A stretch of 64,000 bases of DNA from Dryococelus australis (lineage: Eukaryota; Arthropoda; Insecta; Phasmatodea; Phasmatidae). Under the pieces are notes generated by a model. The model did no database searches and was not told the origin of the DNA. It was given only the letters and a program-made list of their open reading frames with translations. The stretch lies in NCBI GenBank assembly GCA_029891345.1, contig CM056995.1:80043895-80107894 (forward strand), given 5' to 3'. Within the stretch, counting starts at the first letter, position 1. Each line of letters begins with the position of its first letter. The translations under genes and the position numbers were made by a program. Shown one piece after another: positions 22,032 through 34,241 of this stretch.

Positions 22032-22786
22032 GGTGGCCGCATGGGTAAGCCATCGAGCGGCGCGCAGAGCTCCAGCAGAAAACGTCTTATTAAGAAAACG
22101 TCCAACGTGTGTGAGTGAGGTCTACTTACGAATAGCAATTAAGAAACGTTACGCGTGTGCATACGTTTTTCAGTTCCTCTATTTTTCTTTAAAGTATGTT
22201 TTTGTGATTGTGGAAATGGCTCAAACGGGTGTTTTGACGGTGACGGTTACCTGCCACATTCATCAATCTACAACTAAAAGAGATATAACCACATTAACAA
22301 ACATAAATTAACAGAATGCTGCCTGTCAATAAATCACATCTACAAAATTTTTAAACCTCGCTTCTTACGAGTAATATATAGTTCTCTAAAGGTACTGTCA
22401 TCTGTTGACTGGTAAAAGGTATGACACATTGCTTGTTACGAGTGTCATATAGCTTCGATGAAAGCAACTGGCCTACAAATCTCACTACTGAGGTTTTTAT
22501 TTAAATAGGAAAATTTTAGGCCAAATAATTTTAGGCCAAGTGACTTAAAGCCAAATAATTTTATGCCAAGTTGACTTTAGGTCAAGAGACTTTATGTCAA
22601 ATCATTTTAAGTAGGTAACATTAGGCTTAGAAATTTTAGGTAAATAATTTTTGGCGAAGTGAATTTAGGACATTATTTTAGGCCAAATTATTTTAGCCAA
22701 ATTATGTGCATCCGTATCGGTCGCTCCTAGCTCTCCCGCCCTTTTAGGCCTCAAACGTGAAAAATTCCTTCAACCAGGCGGCCACC
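22032..22786. mobile_element. 755-bp TTAA-targeting DNA element (piggyBac-like, non-autonomous)
   Basis: TTAA occurs at both junctions (22028-22031 and 22787-22790). The ends are GGTGGCCGCATGGGTAAGCC and, complemented, GGTGGCCGCCTGGTTGAAGG, an imperfect inverted repeat. TTAA duplication is the hallmark of piggyBac-superfamily elements; the ends do not match classical piggyBac, so a relative is inferred. A 102-codon plus frame (22003-22311) starts in the SINE and has no recognisable motif. A degenerate tandem array occupies 22511-22706. Confidence 0.8.
22511..22706. repeat. Degenerate minisatellite, TTTTAGGCCAA units
   Basis: About ten variants of AATTTTAGGCCAA / AGTGACTTTAGGCCAA follow each other with a spacing of 16-18 bases. 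It lies wholly inside the TTAA-flanked element. Confidence 0.85.
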
Positions 22787-22968
22787 TTAACATCGAAGTC
22801 TTGAGAGCCGATGAGGGCGAAGTGAGATGAGTATGGAATGAAGGGGAGGGGGAAACGAGAGATCTCCGAGAAAACTCACCGACCACGATTCCCACTTGCG
22901 AAAATCCGGGACCGACTCCACTGGGAATCGAACCAAGTTCGCCTGGGTGGGAAACAAGCAGTCTATCA

Positions 22969-24328
22969 AAACGGTCAGGAGTCAGTTAAATATCCCATAG
23001 AACAATCCATACGAGCGGCTATGCAGCTAGAATGGAACCTTCCAAGGAAACATGAGTGCATGGGCTTAAGCTTCTTACGACCAGAGAAATTAATAAATTT
23101 AACTGATGATTCGTTCATGGGCAGCATAATTATTCACTGTACAGCAGGAAGAGCTGTTAAATCAGTTAAATCAATTTATTGAGAGGATTAGTGGGATTTT
23201 ATTGATTCCGAATAAGTTTACATTTTTCCCGCCTGCTCTTCAGGTAGCTACAGTTCTATGATTTGTAACAATGTTCATAGTTAAGAGTTCCTGTTTTTTC
23301 GTCCAGTAATTGATGATTATTTTTACCGTGTTCTTTTTGGAAAGTGCACGTAATAATAGACCACACATGCATCTATTTGTGAAGAACGTAAAGAAAGAAG
23401 CATCTCGGATAAGTATAACTATGGACACGCAAAACCAGTACGTCGGGCCAACGTGACTCGGCTCGCTTTTCAACCCTGATTCTCGTGAAAAACTTTCCCA
23501 AATTACATCGTTAATGCGTATACCGTTATACTCACAAGATTGCAGACTTTTATTGCTCTGGAAGCCATGAACGACCTTTTCATCTGGAAACCATAGGCGT
23601 GACCAGAGGGCTATTCAAGGAAGTACAGGACTACCCATTAGGAAAGAGTTAGAAATACATTAATGTTTTCCCCTGTGGCTTACAACCCAAGCACGAGATA
23701 ACAACTGAGGCTCACTGAATTTTTTAAAATTTAATTTGTTGACTGCATTGCAGGTATTAGAAGGAGATGGGTCCCATCTCCCTTGAAGAAAACGTACATA
23801 TTATAGGCCTTGGCCACATTGCATGTCAAATTTAGGTGTTGTCTCGTGGGTCAATGGAATGGGACAAACAAACCAATCATCACAACAGCGACCGACTCTG
23901 GCCGCACACCTACGAAAGAATCGTGTAACGTGACCCGTGTCACGAGCGACTTGGCTGTTTTACCGACAGCGCAGAGCTATTACTTAACAGCAGGGCCATT
24001 GCCCTGTAGGAGAACGGCAATGGCCGAGTTCATACTATAAGAAACGCTTCTGGTGAGAGGTTGCAGTATGTAGCCTAAATCCGATAACAATACAAAGTGC
24101 TTTGTGAAAGGACTTTTGCACTCACTCTTACGACGAAAGGGCAGTTAGTTAAAATTACTGTAGTTCCTGTCACCTAGTGGTTATTTTTTAAAACAAACTC
24201 ATTACTTTACTTGGATAGTTTCTTGACATTCAGATTATATTATTTGACCTATTAGTGCCTCCGCTTCAATACTGTAGGGTATCTTGCGAACAGCTAATAC
24301 ACTAAACTAGACTACATACTGTACATTA
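22969..24328. other. No recognisable gene
   Basis: Mixed sequence. Short frames (for example 23810-24040, plus) show no motifs I recognise. No repeats shared with other parts of the window were found. Confidence 0.3.
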
Positions 24329-24751
24329 AAGGCGATTCACGACAAAGTGAGCACTTTTGAAATCAACCTTAGAAAAAAGTCACTGCCACTACTTACATGC
24401 ATTTTAACGGGTGCAATGAGTGACAGTGTACAGTAAAGTTGATAACGATGGAGGTGAAATTAGTTCCATGTATTAATGTCGAACAGAAAGTTTTAAGGGA
24501 ACCATTTGTGATAACTTATATTATTTCTCTCGCTTTCTGTATTTTTTAATGCATCGAAGAGTAAAAATTAGTAGATTTGTACAAGATTTACTTTTCTAAT
24601 AATTTCAAAGTTTCACTTGACCAACGCATGAATAAAGTGACGAGGCCCATGATAATGTTAATTTTATGTAAGGCGGATGAACACACAACGTGTATACAAG
24701 TAGATCTTAAGCAGGGCTTTCAAAAGTGCTCCTTTTACCGTGAACAGCCTA
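24329..24751 (-). mobile_element. Fam1 transposon copy 7
   Basis: Starts AAGGCGATTCACGACAAAGT after TA, ends CCTTTTACCGTGAACAGCCTA before TA; complete body in reverse orientation. The 66-codon frame within it is a chance frame. Confidence 0.88.
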
Positions 24752-25070
24752 TAAAAATTATAAACATATTCATGTAGCATTGATGGTTCTGGCTCACTTG
24801 GGGTCATCGGTAGGCGTAGTGCCATAAGATTAACATGGGAGGAGGTCTCGGAGACGATACTAATTGGTGCTATGTTTCCAAGGTTAATTCAGGCTTCCCC
24901 CAACTCTCTACACCCTACTCCCTGTGCTGTGATTTTATGAAGGTTACGCCCTTTCCCAGACAACAAACAGGATCGAATGGCCAATTATGCCTTAAGCCCT
25001 TTTATAAGCATAGTTAGTCATAATTTCCGAACTGTTGAAACTATCGTCATCAAATTCATAACATACATAC

Positions 25071-25215
25071 GATCCCGGTTGGGTCAACCCGAGTTCTCGC
25101 ATGTGAGACGTGGCGGACGTTACCGCTGGCCGACGGGTTTTATCGAGGCACTCCCGTTTCCCTCACCCTTGCATTCCGACGCTGCTCCGTCTTCATCTCC
25201 CTTCATTCCATAGGG
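25071..25215 (+). repeat. SINE S1 middle fragment
   Basis: Contains the decayed B-region and body: GAGTTCTCGCATGTGAGACG, CGACGGGTTTTATCGAGG, CTCCCGTTTCCCTCACCC and CATTCCGACGCTGCTCCGTC. Both the tRNA-like head and the tail are absent. Confidence 0.72.
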
Positions 25216-25627
25216 CGGTGAAGAGCGACACTCTTAAAAAATTATTTGTATAGGCCTATATAGAATATCACTTTATATATCCGTAGTAAGAAAATGCAAA
25301 TGGTAGTTCTTTTTCATACATCCATGGTAGCGTTCCTACGCTAAGCATTATACCTATATTTGCAGTCATATATATGTAGAGTATGGCATTATTTCCAGAT
25401 AATATATAGTATTAAACACTTACGTTAAAGTTTAGGATATGAACTAGAAAACATTTTTACCAGAGTTATTATATGTTCTCCAAATCTCGTATCTGCAAGT
25501 ATAATCGCGACGAGGACATGTGTTAAGTGTTCTACAGGATGTATCTAAATTAGACAAACAAACTTCGGTTGCTAGTTATTTACGAAAAAAGATAATACTA
25601 CGACTTATGGTCTAAAGTGAACATTAA

Positions 25628-25969
25628 GGGCGGTACACATCTTTGAAGTTAGACCTGAAACACCAGTTTATTAGATAAACTGGAAAAACATTTTTAAGAT
25701 ATAACACTGAGTGTCTGGAGGATAATGTGAAACAGAACAAATATCTCTAAACACCACAACACGTGTCTGTCGCTGCTATCAAATTACGTCATGGAAATAC
25801 TGACGATTACTACCTTATTTCCGATCATCTCCGTGACTCTGTAGCATACATTGGATTTAAAAGATGGATTATTAACACATGTCACAATTAACTTTACATA
25901 TAGTGTTCCATTTACAATATTTGTAATACACTCGTGCTTCGAGTCCAACTTCAAAGATGCGTACCGCCC
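25628..25969. mobile_element. 342-bp TTAA-flanked inverted-repeat element
   Basis: The left end is GGGCGGTACACATCTTTGAA and the right end is its complement with one mismatch over 23 bp (AAGATGCGTACCGCCC). TTAA flanks both sides (25624-25627 and 25970-25973). The interior is AT-rich and non-coding. It differs from the 22032 element internally but has the same target preference, so it is a second piggyBac-like MITE family. Confidence 0.88.
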
Positions 25970-25973
25970 TTAA

Positions 25974-26760
25974 AGGCCATCTACAGGATACCAGACTCCG
26001 TGAAAGCTTTTGCAAGGTCTGCCATAGCGACCGTTATATATACCAGCTAGTACGACACCGGTCATGGCATTTGTCGCCTTGTATAACTATATTTCATACC
26101 AGGTTTGGTATCAGAGTCGTCCTATTTTCTGTGGCAGGCTCAATACCGGCTTCCGTATCTGGCCAGTCAACGTGGGGCTCTCCACGTGGGCACTACTTGG
26201 AACGAGTTAATGAAGAAACGCCCGCGAAGCTAAAACTCACTCACATGGGTTTAAAATACAACAAACACAAATAATATTGACGACAGTTTTTTTAAATTAC
26301 TGTTTGTAATTATAAACCAAAATATGGTCCACTTTTTTGAGGTAGTGGTATTTTAACAAAAGTACGCATATACATGCGTATATTTAAAAAGAAAAACAGA
26401 ACGGTACTTCTCTGGTACACGCACACACATACACACACAGTGTACAGCATTACTACTTGACATAAAAAATTATGTAAATAAACAGAACATTTAGTAAAAA
26501 AAAAATTAGCAAAGCAAAAATATGTAGCCATGTACACAAAATCTTACATAAATAACACGAAGAACATGCTGAAAACAATGTTTGTTGTGTTTGAAAAATC
26601 TTTAAGACATGCAAAAAATAAAGAACCGAGATCAATCTGTTCAATATTTCTTAAAAATTGTAAATAATAAACCAAAAAGCTCCAGCTTCCAAAATAAACC
26701 ATCACTTATCGTAATTGCACGAGTTCTTACGCACCAGGCCTTCATCGTTCCCGCACTCTC
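25974..26760. other. No recognisable gene
   Basis: A 105-codon plus frame starts at 25957 inside the end of the preceding element and continues to 26274 with no recognisable motif. Short CA repeats lie near 26400-26440. The remainder is AT-rich. Confidence 0.3.
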
Positions 26761-26803
26761 GGCCTCAAATGGGGAAAACAGTTCCAGCTAGACGGCCCCT
26801 TAA
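26740..26803. mobile_element. Right end of a TTAA element related to 22032-22786
   Basis: On the minus strand, after TTAA, the sequence reads GGGGCCGTCTAGCTGGAACT and continues to TTTGAGGCCGAGAGTGCGGG. This aligns with the right end of the 22032-22786 element (GGTGGCCGCCTGGTTGAAGG ... TTTGAGGCC). TTAA at 26800-26803 marks the boundary with an S2 SINE. I could not find its other end. Confidence 0.6.
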
Positions 26804-26952
26804 GGAACTGTCAAAGTAGCTACGTAAAGTGATTTCGTAAAAATCAGAAGAAATAAAAACCTTATTCAGGCTGATCGAGCTGGGAATCGAACCCGAACAC
26901 TCCCGAATGCCAGTTCAGAGTGTTGTCGTTTCCTCAACTCCCTCGGGCGGTG
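26804..26952 (-). repeat. SINE S2 head-side fragment
   Basis: Minus-strand S2 head (complement CACCGCCCGAGGGAGTTGAG), B-box GGGTTCGATTCCCAG, and the body block with AAATCACTTTACG. It stops at TTAA where the element end at 26740-26803 begins, so the SINE tail was displaced or lost. Confidence 0.68.
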
Positions 26953-26988
26953 TGAAAAATGAAGCTGCGTTGAAAATAAAGCAATATA

Positions 26989-27403
26989 TAGGCTGTTCAC
27001 GGTAAAAGGAGCATTTTTGAGAGCCCTGCTTGTATGCACGTTGTGTATTCTTCCACCTTATGTAAAATTAACATTGACATGGTCCTCATCACTTTATTCA
27101 CTCGCCGGGCAAGATAAACAGTGATATTATTATAAAAGTAAATATTTTTTGGAAATATGCTCATTTTTACACTTCGATGCATTAAAAAATAACAGAAAGG
27201 GAAAGAAATAATGTAATATATCACAAATTGTTGCCTAACACTTTTTTTTTCGGCATTAAGATATGGAACTACTTCGCATCCATCGTTACCAACTTTACCG
27301 GGCGCATGCCCCTTAGTGCGGCCGCAAAAATATACGCAGATAGAGGCAGTGATTTTTTTCTAAGGTTTGTTTCAAAACTGCTTACTTTATCGTGAACCAC
27401 GTT
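26989..27403 (+). mobile_element. Fam1 transposon copy 8
   Basis: Starts TAGGCTGTTCACGGTAAAAG after TA, ends TACTTTATCGTGAACCACGTT before TA. A deletion has removed the TTAAGATCTA part of the body near 27030. Confidence 0.87.
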
Positions 27404-30131
27404 TACCATTCCTACATTTGCTCAGGAAACATTCAAATGCATAGGGAATTTTCCAACTTTGTATAGTAGCGGTGCTAAACATTCCTATATCTGCAGCTTG
27501 ATGTTTTGTTTCATTACCATACAGTGTATAGGTTAAAAACTTCCATTACGATTTAGGAAGTTTACAAAAAAAAATTACAGTGTGTTTAGTATATTCTGAT
27601 AGGCAGGTGTCGTTGCAACTTCTTCCCCGGGCGACGTTATCGGCTCTCGATAAGCAGAAATATATGCATGAGAATCGCGCCCCAGGCTGCTAGTCACCGG
27701 CAAACAAATCTGCGTGAATACTGCTCGTTATGAAGGAGCCTCAAGGTCGCGCGGAAGGAGGAAAGGACGGCACATCAACAGCGAGTTGGGCTCTCATTTT
27801 TCCGCTCGGGCGAGCCTTCGGAACGTTAACGAGCGAGGTGTTCACATCTCTTCTTTTACTCAGGTCGTACTTCTTCCGCCGTGATTTACGATCGCTCGTG
27901 CTATAAGCGAAGAACGAAAATGAGCTATTATCTCGCTCCTAACCATTATAAGTAGGCCTACTGCCGCCCTTGGTCACGATGATTGGGGCGCACAACGCGG
28001 TCGACGCACCGGCCTGCGATAGAGTTCAACTCTGGCTCCCAAAAGATCTTGTGTTGTTCTTTGATTTTATCTTGTTGCTCAAGTGACGTGACAACATTTA
28101 TGCCTATGTAATAGGTGGTCAACAAATACCGCAAAGATTTGATCGGTATCCAAGTATTTCATGTTAGGTTACGTCTTGTTGAAAATATTATATCTGTGTA
28201 CGATACATACCTCGCCTATAATTTTTGACGTTCAAAAAGTAAAATTGCATTTGTAATTATGTTCCGTTAAATTTAAAGCATGGCTATCTATTTATTATTT
28301 TTGCATTTTCGGCACCCGTTTCTTTCTCGTTTGTTCATTAAAATTTGACGAATTTGAAAATAATCTAACTATGCAATCTAGCGTATGGTGCATAGACCAT
28401 CGCTACCACTATACAAAGTAGCTGTTAAACCCTAATACTTAGGTTACTTGCGAGTATGTGTTTGGAGATTGCGGTAGTTAACGTACTCGAGTTGGACACT
28501 TCTGAACGTCTGATGTACCTAAATCCCGCTCGTCTAACAAAGTGCTGTGAACTCCTGTTGTGGACCACTAGTTCAGCACTAATGTACTTTAGAGTGTAGA
28601 AATTTACAGTGTATAATTTATTGTCTTCATTTCGGTACTACTGTGCAGTTGACACCGTGTCCCACACACCATCGCATGCTTATTCATGACGCTGCTCAGA
28701 TTAAACGGTTGGCCATAATAAAAAGTTACCCTTATATTTGCTTCTCATACTTACGCTACCCTGGTGTTACAATCCGCCATATTCACACGCCATTTTTTGT
28801 TTGACCATATCACAGGCACGTTTAATGAATAAGTTTAAGGGATAAAGGCATACTAGTTGGACGTCTTCACATTACTGGATAGAATTCCTGTCAGAATGCC
28901 CTGCATCCTGGCTTAATACGGAAGCAAACGGCGTTAGAAGATGGGGCATAAAACACGGGACAAGAAGAGCGGAAGCAAGATGCCGTAGCTCGTCACTCGG
29001 TGTTGGGTGGGGGGCGCATACTTTTTGCAACTTCAAAACACCTGATTATTCCACTCGGTCATATGGTCGGAGAGGTAACGACTGCAGCCATTTTCCCGGG
29101 TCGTTAAACCCCGGGGCACAAAAACCCAAGGTCTATTTCACCGTCGCGGTCGCGGTCGCGACGTAGGCGCATAAAGATAGCAGTTCGGACAGCCAGCCGC
29201 GCGGTCACGTCCGACCACAAGACTGCTGGACCATGTCTTGCGGTGGGTGGAGGGAAGGGCATAACGTCCCGAGTGCTGGTTCATCCCTCACGTCACACGC
29301 ACACGTGACGGCATGCCATTTTGCTCTTGTTCGAAGGCGTTAATCTTATAGTGCGGAGTGCCCTCTCCCGGCACTTCCAAAGCTTTTTTAACTTTGCTAC
29401 GCGTGAGAAAAGTCGACGAGGAGCTAGAAAGCATAATCGATTACTTGAAAGCCAGTGCTTAATTTGTTTATCAAAAATGACGAGTTGGCTGGAATATGGC
29501 TTTTGTAAGCAAATGCATTTCTTTCATGAAATAGTTTATTGCGTCGCTTATTGTCCATAGATAACACACACAAAATCTGCTATCGATAGCTCGATTCTCC
29601 AAAAAGTTATGGATTTTTCTTGTTGGTCCTATTTTTGTATAGCTGTTGTGTCCTTTTCTTCGTTTATTATAAATAGTAGTTATTGAATTAATGTGAGTAT
29701 TTAATCTTCATAGGTACCACCGTCTTTTAAGATAAAACCATTGATTGATTTCTTTGTTTCAAACAATGCAAGTCTCCAAAATCTTTACCTGTCATTACCT
29801 CAGCCTGTGATATTCGTAGTAAGGCCTTTCTTTCAACAAACTCTTCAGTATTTATTTGATGCGAAGCTATACGCAGATTAAAAAATACATTTAAATTACG
29901 TTTTCTATTCTTGTTAGACTTAAATATAAATAATCAAATTATAAAATTAAGGGACTGGCACTTCCTAACATATTTTATAGTGTATAATACGGCCTTGCTG
30001 AATACCAGTTCTCGTTATTATGTCGTACTTTTCTCCCGAAAATGTATTAAAATTTTCATTAGTCCTACAATCTCTCTGCCGTCGCAAGTACAGCATCTCA
30101 TTAAATCCCTTGCCACAAACACCTCACCACG
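27404..30131. other. About 2.7 kb without recognisable features
   Basis: This is the longest repeat-poor stretch. It includes moderately GC-rich parts (27600-27900 and 28960-29300), with a GCGGTCGCGGTCGCGACG run near 29145-29165 and a possible decayed tRNA-like segment at 27990-28045 (GGTCGACGCACCGGCCTGCG). A plus frame of 79 codons starts at 29321 without motifs. It could contain exons or regulatory DNA that I cannot identify. Confidence 0.3.
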
Positions 30132-30190
30132 TTTATCGATTGGCTCTCAAGACCTCGAACTTAAGAGCCGTCCAAATCTCTTCACTTCAC
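30132..30190 (+). repeat. SINE S1 tail fragment
   Basis: GATTGGCTCTCAAGACCTCG, then AACTTAAGAGCCGTCCAAAT and CTCTTCACTTCACTT, is the S1 3' tail in forward orientation; the head and body are absent. It may be a 5'-truncated insertion, as expected of LINE-mobilised SINEs. Confidence 0.75.
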
Positions 30191-32083
30191 TTCACGTTTA
30201 TCGAGTAGACGCACATGACGCATATAAACAAAACAAAAGTCTTTATGTAGCGCTTTAAATGATAACAAGGAAGCGACTTGCATACTAACTTTCTTCCCAA
30301 CAACGGGTGTTCTCAGTCTTGCGGTTAGAATACCTCACTCATATTACTTCTTTTGCTTTCCAATTTACATTTAAGGCAAATGATGTAGTTTCTCACCATG
30401 TGTTTTTCCAATTTTCTCGCCTGTTAGCTCCAGCTAGCTAGTCAAGCATAAAGGAATATAAAACATGCTATTTCCCAACCTATAAGTAACGCAGTGCCAA
30501 ATCCCGTACGCCATTATGTTTTTTTAAAATGATTTGTGTTTTGTGAAACGTGCCTTAATATTCCGAAAATTTGCTTACAGCTTTCTATATGTTTTATTAT
30601 TTTTTCAATACAGGCATAGAAAAGATACTACTAACGTAATCATAGCAAAAGTAAAATTAAATATAATTTAAATTATTACTATATCGTCATTTTACCACGA
30701 ACTCATATCATGCAAAATGTGTATCAGAATGAAAAAATTAATAAATCGAAGATTGAATCCATAACGTTGAACAGAAACGCCCTACACAGACAGATGCAAT
30801 GGAGTGGTATGTAACTCAGCTAAACTATCTCAGTGTGGGACAAAAAATTTGGGCACGATAATGCTCACTCTTAGTTCTTGATGAGCTGTGAACACGAAGT
30901 AAAACGCAAGAGCTGGTAAATTTACCTCATAACATATAGTTGTAACTTTTAATTAACTGTGAAATAATATCCTGCATAGCACGATGTACGTAATGGGGCT
31001 GAATTCGACCGACAAATTTCGTGAGATGATTCCTTGTGCAAAATCAAGTGGCAAATATAAAGGATAATTTGTACATACACTAAATATTAAGGTAATAAGT
31101 CCCCGAAAATCGATATTTTGGAATGTATTTTTGCAAAATATAGTAACCAGGTGTGATGAAAGTACAATTTGCGGAACATTGTTTTATGTTATCGGGATCT
31201 TTAACCTCAAAGCAAAGTCACAATAATAACCCTCCTCGCTACGAAAATAACGGGAAATATGAACGTTTGATGCTGGCTGGTTTATTGAGCAGTATGACCT
31301 ACGAAACAAAAATATAAAAATATTTTAAACACACACACAGTTTCCGCTAGATTCCGCTGCAGCGATACAGTGTCTCGTACGTACGCAATATACTCTACAT
31401 GCGTGTATGGTACGCATTGATTACAGTAGGTGTCAATCTTGTCGGCCACCATCGGCTGTGCTGTGGCCATACACGTATGTAGGTAGAATTGAGGAAATAT
31501 TGTTGGTTATTTATAAACGAATTTCGTATAAATCGATGTAGTTAAACGTTCTTATATCATTAAATCAGAGTACAGGGATTGTTAAAGTGGTGGCACGTAC
31601 AATCATAGACAGGCACACAGACTGGAAGGTTCTTTTATACGTCTTTCTCTCCAAAGGAAAGGTCATGACTAAACGTCCACCACTGAAATAGTTTATTACT
31701 TGCGTTGCTTAGGTATGCGGTTTCACGTACACACACATTCCAGTAGGTGAAGTTTAGAGTTTGCTTTTTATGCTGTGCAAGTGCCCAGTAAGACTACAGG
31801 AGTCGGAGCATCTAGTTTGTGGTAGGATCCGAACTATTTGGTATCGGTCACGTCTGTAGTTGGGCTAGAACCATCACAGGTTTTGTTACCTCGCCATATG
31901 AACGTGACACCGAGTATTGTTTTCCAGCGAGTGGATAGATTTGCCTAGCCGGAATATAAAATGACGTAAATAACCACAGGGCTATTACAGCTGGACGTAT
32001 TTGAAGTCCCGCTCTCCCAAATGCTGTTTCTTTCTTACTTCCCGGCACCATCACCGTATGTTGGACCATAGTAACGGTGTTTC
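30191..32083. other. About 1.9 kb without recognisable features
   Basis: AT-rich sequence with short chance frames only. No shared repeat is evident. Confidence 0.3.
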
Positions 32084-32507
32084 AGTCTATTCACGGTTTC
32101 TTCATCCTTTTAGAATCAAACATCTGAAAAATCTCCCCATATATGACGTGTTTAGTTATTTACAACATATGCCATATATCACAAGCGTTTTATACTTGTG
32201 TTCATTAAAGTTACTTTTTTTTCTGTTAAATTGAAATGTTACTCAAATTTTATCTATAAATTATAATGCTTAATTTATAAATAATTTTAATAAAAAAAAA
32301 CAGGGAGAAAATAGGGATGTTGGTAGCGTCTAGTGAAAAATAGTCCTTATTCAAAATACTGTTACACTTAGTGCGCACGAATTCCGTGCGTTGTCCTCTG
32401 GTGTAATTCTCCAGGCTTAGTTGAGCTTAGTTTGTACGAGGCGGAGGAATATCTTGGAAGTAGAACTTTAGCAGGGCTTCAGAAAAGGCTGAAGTAACTG
32501 TGAATTG
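32084..32507 (+). mobile_element. Fam2 transposon copy
   Basis: Starts AGTCTATTCACGGTTTCTTC and ends GGCTGAAGTAACTGTGAATTG, with internal CGTTTTATACTTGTG and GTGCGCACGAATTCCGTGCG. Flanking TA is not preserved on either side. Length is about 424 bp. Confidence 0.85.
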
Positions 32508-33329
32508 ATTTTTTTTTCTACTTCCTTAAAAAGTATATTTCTTCAAACGTAAATTACGACTGAAAATTACTGATGCTGTCATAATAATTAATTTCACCGG
32601 CCTGTAATCTAGGAATTTCCAAACAAACTGTTGTGATATGTGTGGCAATTACTTGGCGCGTTTCGCTGCATAGCCGCGATATTCTCGTGAGAAGCGAAGA
32701 AGCCATCAAATAAATAATAAGCAGATGAATTATAATGCGTTGCTCAACTTCTTTGTTCGGGGCTGAAGACGAGCGTGAGGAAGGAGGGGAAGGTAGGGGA
32801 AAGGGGGGTGTCGGGAACACGCACGCTGCAGACTGCGGCTCGTGATCGGACCTACCTGTGATGCCGGAAACACATAGACCCGACCAACACAGCACGACAC
32901 GACCAAAAACGCAACTACGACACGTTTCAATGTGACTACTTGAATTTACAGCACGACCGACACCACGCTCTCGGCATTTAACCTGGATATTTAGAAGGCG
33001 CTGATAAACTGCGTTAGTTTCAAAGGCGGTGAACAAGAGGGAAATTTGCAATACATAATGGTGACAAATTGGTATCGCTAATGCATACAAAGGTAAAATT
33101 ATTATTTTTAAGAGTTATATAGAGTAATTTTAGATTTATTTTTCTCTTAAGCTGCATTTACCATTGTAGGGAAAGCTTGCAATAAAATTTCATTTTGCAA
33201 GGTTGTACATTCTGTGCGTCGTACCGCACGACACGGCAAAGAATATAAATCAATTCTAATCCAAAACTGCTGGTCGGATGACAGAATCATCGGTCGGACT
33301 TACGACTATATATCATGTATTTCATTGTC
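32508..33329. other. Unassigned; 178-codon minus frame
   Basis: A minus frame spans 33090-32554, among the longest in the window, with a second minus frame inside. It includes a proline- and serine-rich part encoded by a CT-rich tract near 32770-32810. I recognise no domain. It might be an exon remnant; the support is length only. Confidence 0.2.
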
Positions 33330-33600
33330 TGTTGGCCGTCGTGTCATGCGCGTCGGTGCTACGTGATCCCGGCATGAGGCACGCGCGTTTCCCGTTTTTG
33401 GCCGCCAGTGAGGTCACCGCCAGCCCCAGGGTCAACGGCTGCCGCGACCAGCAGGCGTCCCCGGAAATGGGGCACCCGGAGCGGCACCGGACCGGCTCCC
33501 CCAGCTGCCCTCAGGGTGTGGGCGGCGGGTGACGTAACCCTGCCTCCAGTGTGCCACTGTGCCGCTCATCTGCCGCTGCCCCTGGCAAGGTGACTTCTGG
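33330..33600. other. GC-rich island; possible exon or promoter
   Basis: About 270 bp rich in G, C and CpG, open in two plus frames (33278-33532 and 33408-33593) and one minus frame. GGCAAGGTGACTT near 33585 resembles a splice donor. There is no recognisable protein motif. Confidence 0.3.
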
Positions 33601-33816
33601 TGTAGAGAGTAAGGAGGCAAAGGGGTCCTATATTAGTCCGTCTCACGAACAAGTGCGCTATTTCGACAGTTCTGAAGGCAGCCCTCTGTAAAGCTGTTTA
33701 CAGCGGTGTCTCTCCGCGCCACAGATACAGATGATGTTTACATAAACACTCTCAGCTGACTACCAACCTGCCCAAAATGTCTACAGAAAATATTTTGCCA
33801 TATAAATAACTGTATA

Positions 33817-34241
33817 GTACGTTCACGGTTACTTCCGACTTTTCTGGAGCCCTGCTTAGGTTCTCCTTGCAGGATATTCCTCCGCTCCATGCAAACAGAC
33901 CTTAAAATAGTCTAGTAAATTACACCAAAGGGACCGCGCACTGCATTCGTGCGCACTCAGTGTAATAATATTTTGTATGAGAACTATTTATTATTAGTCA
34001 TTACCAATGCACATATTTTCTCTATGCGTTTATTCGTACTAATTATTAATGAAGTATTATAATTTATGAATAAATTAAGTAAAAATTCAATTTAACCAAA
34101 TATAAGGTAAGTACTTTTATGTTAAGGCAAGTATAAAATGCTTGCGACGAATGGCATATTTAGTAAATAACCAAATACGTCATACTTGGGGTGATTTTTC
34201 AAAGGCTCTATTTAATATGCGCGAGGAAACCACAGATAGAC
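33817..34241 (-). mobile_element. Fam2 transposon copy
   Basis: Left end GTACGTTCACGGTTACTTCC after TA, right end GAGGAAACCACAGATAGAC before TA; full-length body of about 425 bp in reverse orientation, including GCACTGCATTCGTGCGCACT. Confidence 0.87.

Larger units (their letters stand above)
22001..22968 (-). repeat. SINE S1 copy split by a TTAA-targeting element
   Basis: The tail AGTGAGTGAAGAGATTTGGA lies at 22001-22031, and the rest, from CATCGAAGTCTTGAGAGCCG to the B-box region GGTTCGATTCCC, lies at 22791-22968. With 22032-22786 and one TTAA removed, the junction CTCTTAACATCGAAG matches intact S1 copies exactly in order. The tRNA-like head is decayed. Confidence 0.85.

Noticed and set aside
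24577..24777. Short frames recurring inside Fam1 copies (also near 21203, 26997 and 39429)
   Set aside because: Equivalent positions in other copies carry stops and frameshifts; Fam1 shows no conserved coding frame.
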